Origin: Basidiobolus meristosporus CBS 931.73
Taxonomy: Eukaryota; Basidiobolomycota; Basidiobolomycetes; Basidiobolales; Basidiobolaceae
NCBI GenBank assembly: GCA_002104905.1
Contig: MCFE01000070.1
Location: 1-64,000 of the forward strand
Length of the DNA: 64,000 nucleotides
Direction of reading: 5' to 3'
The translations under genes and the position numbers were made by a program. Below the pieces are notes generated by a model. That model was not told the DNA's origin and ran no database searches. It saw nothing but the letters and a program-made list of their open reading frames with translations. Every line of letters starts with the position of its first letter. The stretch's first letter is position 1. Shown here one piece after another: positions 55,794-64,000 of the stretch.

Positions 55794-56757
55794 GAAGGTA
55801 TGAGGTGCAACTGCTGAAGGTAGGTACAATGATTAACTCCTCATCAATAAGGGGAAAGTGTTACTGATTGAAGGGATGATTTGTGGATGAGGGACTGACT
55901 TTCCACAAATACTTCTCCTGATTGGCAAGTGATTACTAATGACAAGGTTCTAGAAGATTCCAGCATCAGTAAATTACTTAATGACATCACTACAAGCTAA
56001 GAGTACTTTGAGAAAGTTTTGAAAAGTTTTAAAAGGCACAGCATATCCTTCCAGTAGGAGATCAGGAGTCTGAAACCTTTGTAACAATGAGACACCATTG
56101 ATGGCACAGACATAGTAGGGATGATAACACAACACTATGTCATTTGTCATAGATACTGTTGTGGGTACTTGCCTCATGTAGATACAACTGGTAAACACAA
56201 AGCTGAGTAATATGTGGGATACCTATGCTGATAACTCATTGGGCAAACACCACATGGATATTTTATTAATAACTTGGGCAAGAATTAATGGGATAATACT
56301 AATAAAATAAAATATGAATAAGTGCATATTTATAGCTATACAGAAATGCTTGTCTGTGGGAGATATGATTACCCTACCACAACAGCTGTCAGTATATTGA
56401 TTATATCAGATACATGAGTTGCCTAATCATCACAGTTTGTGGAAAGTATGTTGCCATCATTAACAAATATAAGGGCAAACAACTTATTCTTGAATATTGT
56501 TGTGCTGACTTGCTGCAACTTGCTGATAAGTGTCTTTAGGCTGAAGCAAGCTCTTGGATACATCCTCTGATTATTGTTCCACACAAAGGCAGTCTTTGGC
56601 TAATGATTGAGATGGATCCAGAGTCAGTGATATGCATGTAACAAGTCTAACTTAGAGTATACTCTTGCTCTGGCTAGTGAGGAGAAGATATCCTGAATTC
56701 TTGGAACTTGAAGTTAGTCATCTTGGAGAAGTTCCCTTAAAGGTTTGGGGTCCAGTC
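55794..56757 (+). pseudogene. Retroelement internal relic
   Basis: Follows the LTR-C. A plus-strand stretch near 56560-56640 (SWIHPLIIVPHKGSLWLMIE) resembles the beginning of a gypsy-type reverse transcriptase. No intact frame. Confidence 0.4.
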
Positions 56758-56919
56758 TGTTGTAAGAGTCTTGGAGATATTGGAAGAGACCTGATATTTT
56801 GCTGAAAAATTCTTAGAAATCCAATACAGATATTGTATGTATTCTCTAGGATTTGTAGGTATTGATCCAAGTGACTAAGTTTGGTGAATTTTCATATGGA
56901 ATTACAAGTTTATACAACA
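56758..56919 (-). mobile_element. Internally deleted LTR-A, reverse orientation
   Basis: 162 bp with correct ends TGTTGTAAGAG and ATACAACA but lacking the middle of the LTR, including the TATA/AATAAA region. Flanks CAGTC and CAGAC may be a target duplication with one mismatch. Confidence 0.7.
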
Positions 56920-59900
56920 CAGACAGGGCCTCTTCAGAGTTAGATTTCCATCAGCATCCTTCTTAGGTGCAAGTATTAAAGTGCTGTTGAAAGGTGTATT
57001 GACAGTGGCTTGAGTGATATTCATGATTGGTCCATTTTTAGACTATCTGATCAACCAAGTGTTTACATGAATGTGCAATGGCTACAGCCTCCTCAATGCT
57101 GACTCACCAGGTGGGGTTTCTGGCGTAACAATTGATTCTGGAATAGTGCAGAAACTGTTCCTTGGAATGGCTTGGTTTCTCTCATTGGCCAAGTGAGTAT
57201 CCAGTTTAAAAAATTGATAATATGCCTGAAAGTTAGGGTTAACTTTTCTTCTTTGGGTAAGGATGAGATTTATTATGGATGGCTGAGATATAGTGATTTG
57301 AGGATAAGAAATTGGTAGTCTGCATATGTGTAACCATGGTTGGTCAGAGTATCTAAATTGATGACTACCTGAGGTCCATCTGGAATGTCGATAGTTTGCT
57401 TATCATGAAATATAGTTGTTGAGCAATAATGTAGGTTTATTGCACTAGTAATACTCACTCTTGGGGCTGTGAGAGGCCATAAGCTGTAAGGATGATTTTT
57501 CTTGGTTGTTTTCTATTCCAAGCTGAAATATTAGACTAAGTTAGGTAATACAATAGACTTGGATGATCCAGTATCTATTAGTGCTACCTATGACTGGCCA
57601 TGGAGGGCAAGCAGTACCTCTTTGGCTTTTAGCTCTGTGATTAGCTACTACTACACTTGAGCAGTTGCAACTCTAGCTGGAAATTCAAAGAAGTTGTGAT
57701 AATTCTGAGCCGCAAGTTCATCATATGCTTCCTCATATATTGTCATATTGTTGGTTGAAAGATCATCTAGAATCTGAGTAACTTTTGCCAATGGTGTAGA
57801 GTACCTCCCAGAACAAGCCAGTGATTTTTGTCCCATCTATGCACAGTTAAAGCATTTGTCATCAGTATATGGATTATCATTTTTAGTGCTATGCTGCTTC
57901 TCTGAGGTATTTCTTGACTTGTTTGACTGATTGTAGATTTTTGCATTGAATGATAGGATGATAGCACCTTGTATAAAGCTCACAGTACTTGGTAACAGCC
58001 AACTTTGTCGCGGTCACCTGATTGATATCTTCTCTGGTTGTTGCTGGAGATTGAGCGGCCTTACACAAAATATGGCTGACAGCTGCAGTCATAGCAATTG
58101 CAGGTGTACATATCTCCAAGATTTTGTCATAAATACATGTAGGGCTGTATGCTTTGACAATATTAATACTGCTCTGCAGCTAGTGTGAAAAGTATGAAAG
58201 AAAATGAAAAGTATGCAATTGATTATCATCACTAATTCCTGCTAATCTCATCTGTATCTGGAATCTTTCACAGAAGTGTTGAATAGACCACCTTTTTGCA
58301 CTTTAGTTTCCCATAAGTTGCAGCTCAGATGTGCTTTTTTGAGGGGATCTTGAATATGGCTGCAAAAGTGGCTCTGGGCAATTTCCCTATAAAAAATAAT
58401 TGTGGTCAGCCCATTAAGAGGTCCACACAGACCTAAGTCCCCTGAATAAGTGGCATGGATCCTGTCAGGACACCATGCAAAGACCATTAAAATGCTATTG
58501 CACTCCAGATTTCACAAAAAACTTAATCAAAATATCTCATCACAACAATGAACAAGTGGCCTTTGATTAGTACTCTATCAATTCTCTCACTTTGTGATCC
58601 TGAAACACAATCACATTCTATGTTTGTGTACATTTATTGGCTAATGCCTCTTTTTCACACCCCTTGCTTAAAGACTCAATCAACTCTCTTACTTTTCTTG
58701 CATACAAACTGATATATTACTACTGTAACCTGAGTTGTACCTCAACTGCAAATTGTAGTGACCTCTACAAGTCCCTATACTCAGCACTAATATTAAGCCA
58801 GTTCCACACCCAACATGCAACTTTATGAAAATCAGCTATTCAATAAGTATTTTTGCCATATTACTCTTTTTCCATGACTTTGGCTGGAACCTGGTGGCTT
58901 TCTGCCACTGTTCATTCACTGATTCCCATACATCCTGGGCTTCAGCTGGGACTGCAAGGATTAGCACCTCATCTACTAGTCTGTTTAGCAAATCCTTACA
59001 ATACTCACTTGTGCTCTATTGACCACTACTTTTGGAGGATTGCTGCAACCTCTTAGTGTGCTTATTTGTGTTCCAAAGCTCCACTGTAGGCATTGCAATA
59101 GTTGTTTGAGTTCTTGAAGTTGTGCTTAGTCTGTCAGTGAGGTCTCCACTCTGTCAATAATGAATTATATGGAGGCAGTGGTGGACAAATCACTTTTTGT
59201 GGCAAACTCATCTACCTCACAGGAGTGTAGCTCAATTGGCTGCACTTCCTACACTTGAGACAACATTAGATGTCTTGTTGGTAATTCTTTTTGGCAATGA
59301 TAGGATTCAGCCTGTTCTGAGCTGAGAGTACTAAATGGTGAGAACAGCAGCTTTTTTATCATGCATCCATGTCTCTGGCCATGGTAGACCTTTTTCTCAA
59401 TACCTTTAGCATGCTCACTCTTGAGTCTTTCACTTTAACATTAATGAGTGCATCTTGTTTTGTACTCTGCTTTCTCACTGAAGAATGCTGCACTGGTGTA
59501 TCCTGTTTGCCTGCTAGTTCCTTGCTGACACTCTAACAGCAACCTGACATTTCTTTGCTGCTTGTTTGGAACTTCCAGACCAACTTGAGACAGGCCCTTG
59601 AGACAGTCATGTAATTCTATCTCTGTCAAATCCCTCACATCTACTGTGACTGAGTGCATCTTTTATTGAACTATGCTTTCTCCTTGATAAATGCACTACT
59701 GAGGCACCTATTTCTTCCTCACTGTCCTTTACAAGCACTGATCTGGCTACATGACATTGCTTTTCTGCCTGTTTGGAGCGTTCAGTTCAGCTTGTCACAA
59801 GCTCTTGAGGAAGCCACAGGCCTTTGGCTGTGGCACCCATATTCTTGTGCCTTTGATAATTTCTGCTATTCTTGAGATACTTTCTTAGCATTCCAATGCT

Positions 59901-60553
59901 GGCTCAAAATCTATTTTCTGGCTCAAATCCAGGATAATGGTCATAGAACAGGTCAAGCACATTATGCTTAGCCTTGAGTCTTGATGGTTCCATAGGATGC
60001 TGGTCTTAGGGTTGTACTTTGGTAGACTTAGTAAGCATCTTGAATATTAGCTTGCTGCTCATCATTGCACTCAACAGCTTCATAGATCTTGAATGTTCTT
60101 TGATTATTAGGCATAGACATAAGTGCCACCATCTCTCCCCACCACCATGTGGTAGCTTTTATGTGAGTTTTATCTTTGGGCACCATTGATGAGCTTCAAG
60201 GACTGCATGGTGTATCTCTGCTGTTACATTGGGAAATGGCTCAATTCTTGGCTGCAACAATGGGCTACTTGAGTTCCTTGTTTGCAGCAAAGATACTGTT
60301 TTCTCTGCATGTGACTTGCGCTACCCATATTATTGGCTCATCCTGTTTCTGGACTACTCCCTGATTTCTCCAGGCCATTGCATCTATCCTATCAGCCACT
60401 GTACCTAACTTCCTCATTAATGCTCTGGCATGGGCTGACAGCATACTTTCTAATATGCATGTTGGTGATGGTGTAACAGCCACTTGCTGGTCTTCATTCA
60501 AGGGTTATTGCCTTTGCTATATTCTCATCTGGCTGAACATTATTGTCAGCTTG
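56920..60553 (-). pseudogene. Ty3/gypsy-like gag-protease relic, minus strand
   Basis: On the minus strand: coiled-coil gag start near 60500-60270 (MLSAHARALMRKLGTVADRI), gag body near 59020-58250 (W-rich segments, FNTSVKDSRYR), a knuckle-like KYCELYTRCYHPIIQC at about 58010-57960, and a retropepsin motif ALIDTGSSKSIVLPNLV near 57590-57540. Two diverged 205-bp direct units lie at about 59447-59651 and 59652-59880. Stops are frequent. Confidence 0.65.
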
Positions 60554-61294
60554 TATATTAGACTTGTTCCGTTGGATAGTGCCACATTGAGCCATGAGTG
60601 CCAAATGATGCCATAATGTGCCAGAGAGGCTAATTGAGCCTCTACCTGGCCACAGGGTGTGAAACATAGCTCCGCATCTTCATGCAAAGCAGCCCCTGTG
60701 TTTAACCCATTGTGTTGGAGAAAATCCATTTTTTGACCTTTTTTTTGGATCAATGTTGTGCAGGATATGTTAGAGCACAAGCAGATTGAAGACATGCATC
60801 TGGTACTCATTACCCATGGCACTCTGAATCTAGCTCCTGTAGCTTGTATCATGTCACAAAAATGAATGGCACTATCTTGGTCCACTAGTACTATCTGGCA
60901 CTATATTTAAATATTTGCCCTAAAGTAAGATCTATACAAAGCACTTATAGTGCCAGATAGTACTAGTGGACCAAGATAGTGCCATTCATTTTTGTGACAT
61001 GATACAAGCTACAGGAGCTAGATTCAGAGTGCCATGGGTAATGAGTACCAGATGCATGTCTTCAGTTCTCCTGTGCTCTTACACATCCTGAGCTACATTG
61101 ATCCACAAAAAAAGGTCAAAAAAAAGATTTTCTCCTGCGCAATGGGTGAAACACAGGGGCTGCTTTACATGAAGATGCAAAGCTATGTTTCACACTCTGT
61201 GGCCAAGTGTAGGCTCACTTGACCTCTCTAGCACACTATGGCATCATTTGGCATGCATGGCTCAATGTGGCACTATCCAACAGAACAAGTCTAT
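60554..61294. mobile_element. Foldback element FB2
   Basis: About 740 bp, highly similar to FB1: two arms of about 345 bp, the same central loop, and ends TATATTAGAC and GTCTA. The arms differ from FB1 at scattered positions. No coding capacity. Confidence 0.85.
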
Positions 61295-62335
61295 TATGCA
61301 AGAAGTGTATGATTAAATTGGAACGGCTATATCACATGCGTAAAGCTGCATGTGTAGTTTCATATTGCTACTGTATCCATTCTCTACTCTAACTTGCTTA
61401 GTTTGTGGAAAATTTTGGGCCTTGCTTCACCTTTTAGGAGTTTCCTATGAGGCAAAGGTGTGGGGAGATTGGAAGACAAGTCAAGCTGCAGGTACCACAA
61501 TATCCCAAACTCATCAAGAATATTACCTTTAAGTGCATCATGCCATCATGGATGCAATAAGCTGGCAAATTGTAGACAGCCAGGAAGAGTTGGAAGATAC
61601 TAAGGACAGATGTGCATATGAGTTACTTATGCCTTTGGCATTAAGAAGCTAAGTGGCCCCAATGCATGCACAATCAGTGAGCTATGCAAAGTTGGGTTGG
61701 GTGCAACAAGTAACTAATTCTTATCAGGGCAACTTTACCATAGTATGCTAGGCTTCTCCTGGTCACATGCCAACTTCTACACAATCAATACAGAATCAAC
61801 ACAAACAAGAGCCAGAGCTTGCCTACAAAGTGGACAAGATTTCAGCAGGGAGAAGGAATATATTGGATAAATACCAAGAGGTTCTTTGTAGATACTCAGG
61901 GGTTACTGAGGGTAAAACTTGTGGCACCAAGTGTATGCTTGCAAGATGTATATGTTACCAGCAACACAATGTACATGGCAACCTTGCAAGTATCACACTA
62001 AAAAGCCACAGTGTTCCGGTGGTACCAGTGCATTAATTGCAGCATGTATGCATGTATGTAGAGGTTAGTATGCAGGAGCCCATGGTTTTCTTTGGATTTG
62101 ATTACTAATATCAAATATTTTGTGATCACTGGCTTGTATTGGCTTAATTTGGATTTCAAAAAGAATGTGTTGTTTGGATCATGGCAAGTGATAGCTATTC
62201 AATGCATTGCATCATCTTCTCCTAGGTCTTTTTCTTACAAGGATTACTACTGATGCATATGATAGCAATCTACTTTGCACACCTAAACTACTTCCTTGTT
62301 GACTATCATCTTAGGGGCTTGTGTGATTGTAGTCA
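61295..62335. other. Decayed repeat sequence between two foldback elements
   Basis: No gene is supported. The plus-strand frame at 61767-62036 matches, in part and inverted, 47600-47720 (shared KxSAGRR-type segment), so it is repeat-derived. Confidence 0.4.
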
Positions 62336-63013
62336 GTACACTTGTTACGTGAGATAGTACCACATGGAGTCATGAGTACAAAAGTGTGTCAAGGAGGCCA
62401 TGTGGACCTGATTATGGCCACAGAGTGTGAAATGTAGATATTCAACTTCATGCAAAGCAGCTCCTGGTTTTTGCCCATTGAGCTGGAGAAAATTCAATTT
62501 TTGACCTTTTTTTGAGAACAATATTGTGCATGATATGTAAGAGCACAGAATGACTGAAAACATGCATTTAGTACTCAATACCAATGGTACTCTAATCTAG
62601 CTTCTGTGGCTTATAATATATCACAAAAGTACATGGTACTTACTGGTACTGTACTGTATTGGTTTTACTCTAGGCTGATATTTAAATATAGTGTCATAAA
62701 GTGCCATGAATTTTTGTGTCATGTCACATGCCACAGGAGCTAGATTCAGAGTGCCATGGGTATTGAGTACTGGATGCACTTTATCAATCCTTCTGTCCTC
62801 TTGCAAATTATGCACATCATTCAACCCAAAAAAAAAGTCAAAAAATGGATTTTCTGCCACAAAATTGGTGAATACAGGGGCTGCTTTGCATGAAGATGAA
62901 TAACTATTCTTCAAAATCAATGGCCAAGTATAAGTCCATTTGGTCTCCCTGGTGCACTGTGGTATTATTTGGCACTGATTAACTAATGTGGCAATATCCA
63001 ATAGAGTAAGTCT
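62336..63013. mobile_element. Diverged foldback element FB3
   Basis: About 680 bp with the same order of arm sequences as FB1/FB2 and a centre near 62680 (ATATTTAAATATAGTG), but the arms have diverged from each other and from the other copies. It is the oldest of the three. Confidence 0.7.
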
Positions 63014-63924
63014 AGTAGTTTACCACTTAGTTGATGAGTGCACTGCCAGAGCATGGTCAGGTGAAACAGCAAGTGCATATGCAGCTTCATGCATTGGCAT
63101 GACCCCTGGCTAAGTTTCATGCATTGCTACTTGTCAATGTAACTTGGGACACTCAAATGAACCTGTGTCTAATCAGACAATTTTGCAAATTCTTGTACCA
63201 TTGTTCTGAACCACACATGTTGACCTGAAGTGTAGTGCTCTTGCAAAGAGTGGTGAAGTAGACTAGACTGAAATGTGCAGCCATGCTGGCATTGTAGGGG
63301 ATAGTAAGGAATCCAATGGGGTGTACCAGTACAATATAGACACAGTTGCCTACAGTCTCTATTCTTCCTCTTGAAGCTCATCTTCTGATTCCGCAAGGTA
63401 TTCACCTACCCTCTGTCAGATACTTTGAAACTGGCACCTTGATGAGTCCTGTGTTTATTGCTCTTGGAAGTCACTTAACTCTACTAATATATCATGCAGT
63501 ACATTAGAAATCTCCTTGATCCCCAAAGTTGAGGCATACACAGATGCATCCAGTCTGTACTGTTCAAATTGAGCACAAAATTTCCTGTGCACAGCTTCCT
63601 CATTAATTCCCATCTCTCTCAGCACACTCTTGGTTGCAATACTTGTCTTGTTAAATATCTTCCCAAAAACATCTGCTAGCATCTTGATGTTGAACTCCAG
63701 CCACTGCTTGCTAATCTAGTTCTCCCATCTTTGTCAGATCTCTGAGGTATCCAGTTTGGCTAGATTACCAAGTATTGCCAAATATCTGTATGAAGGCTCA
63801 TTATAGACACTTGGTCTTTACTATCATCATTTGGCAAGAACTTGCATGGATCCAACATTGTTTTCTCCAGTTTGAACTGTGCTAGTGAGCTGCAGTATGG
63901 GTTTTGTCTATGTAGTACTGAAGA
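63014..63924. other. Uncharacterised sequence with one open frame
   Basis: A 75-codon minus-strand frame (63682-63455; MLADVFGKIFNKTSIATKSV) has no domain I recognise. A retroelement gag origin is likely from its setting. Nothing else is supported. Confidence 0.35.
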
Positions 63925-64000
63925 TGCTGAAATACTGGACTATTTGGTATCATTCTGCAGCTAAAAGTTAACTTAACAGTTCTGGACTAGTCTTGGTCAC
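63925..64000 (+). mobile_element. Start of an LTR-B at the window edge
   Basis: TGCTGAAATACTGGACTATT and the following bases match the 5' end of LTR-B (compare 45578). It is cut by the end of the window. Confidence 0.7.

Overview
The window comes from a filamentous fungus. The genes have short introns (mostly 55-65 nt) with GTAAGT-type donors and CTAAY-type branch sites, clear TATAAATA boxes and AATAAA poly(A) signals. The products include a fungal-type HMG-box (MATA) regulator, an AA11-type lytic polysaccharide monooxygenase, Tvp23, an SPX/EXS phosphate exporter and LTR retrotransposons. The exact lineage cannot be read from the sequence; an early-diverging (zygomycete-type) fungus is a weak guess.

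There are two compartments. The gene-rich block spans about 3.1-31.6 kb. In order it holds a small cysteine-rich secreted protein (-) with a frameshifted paralogue beside it, a second cysteine-rich secreted protein (+), a secreted GH31 alpha-glucosidase (-), a non-coding snoRNA host gene (-), the cohesin loader SCC2/NIPBL (-), a SYG1/XPR1-like phosphate exporter (+), an HMG-box regulator (+), an AA11 LPMO (-), TVP23 (+), the splicing factor PRL1/Prp46 (-) and a KdsD/KpsF-type sugar-phosphate isomerase (+). The flanks (1-2.6 kb and about 32-64 kb) are AT-rich graveyards of nested Ty1/copia and Ty3/gypsy relics, solo LTRs and long foldback elements. No intact polyprotein remains.

The most striking feature is at 9.76-11.2 kb. 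Six near-identical 79-80 nt C/D-box snoRNAs on the minus strand each sit in their own 160-186 nt intron of a spliced gene whose 52-68 nt exons have no sustained reading frame. The gene has its own TATA box and a poly(A) signal. Each snoRNA carries a 12-nt antisense element to the conserved 25S/28S segment AGCCAAATGCCT, a D'-C' hairpin whose tetraloop varies almost only among stable types, and a private flanking stem. The predicted target is the snR13/U15-type 2'-O-methylation site.

In the repeat-rich part, three LTR families can be told apart: A (about 349 bp, TGTTGTAATTCC...CAACA), B (about 367 bp, TGTTGAAATATTGG...GCAACA) and C (about 400 bp). Large inverted-repeat foldback elements of about 740 bp occur at least three times. 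One of them splits a non-retroelement coding fragment that appears to have been captured between the integrase and reverse transcriptase of a copia element.
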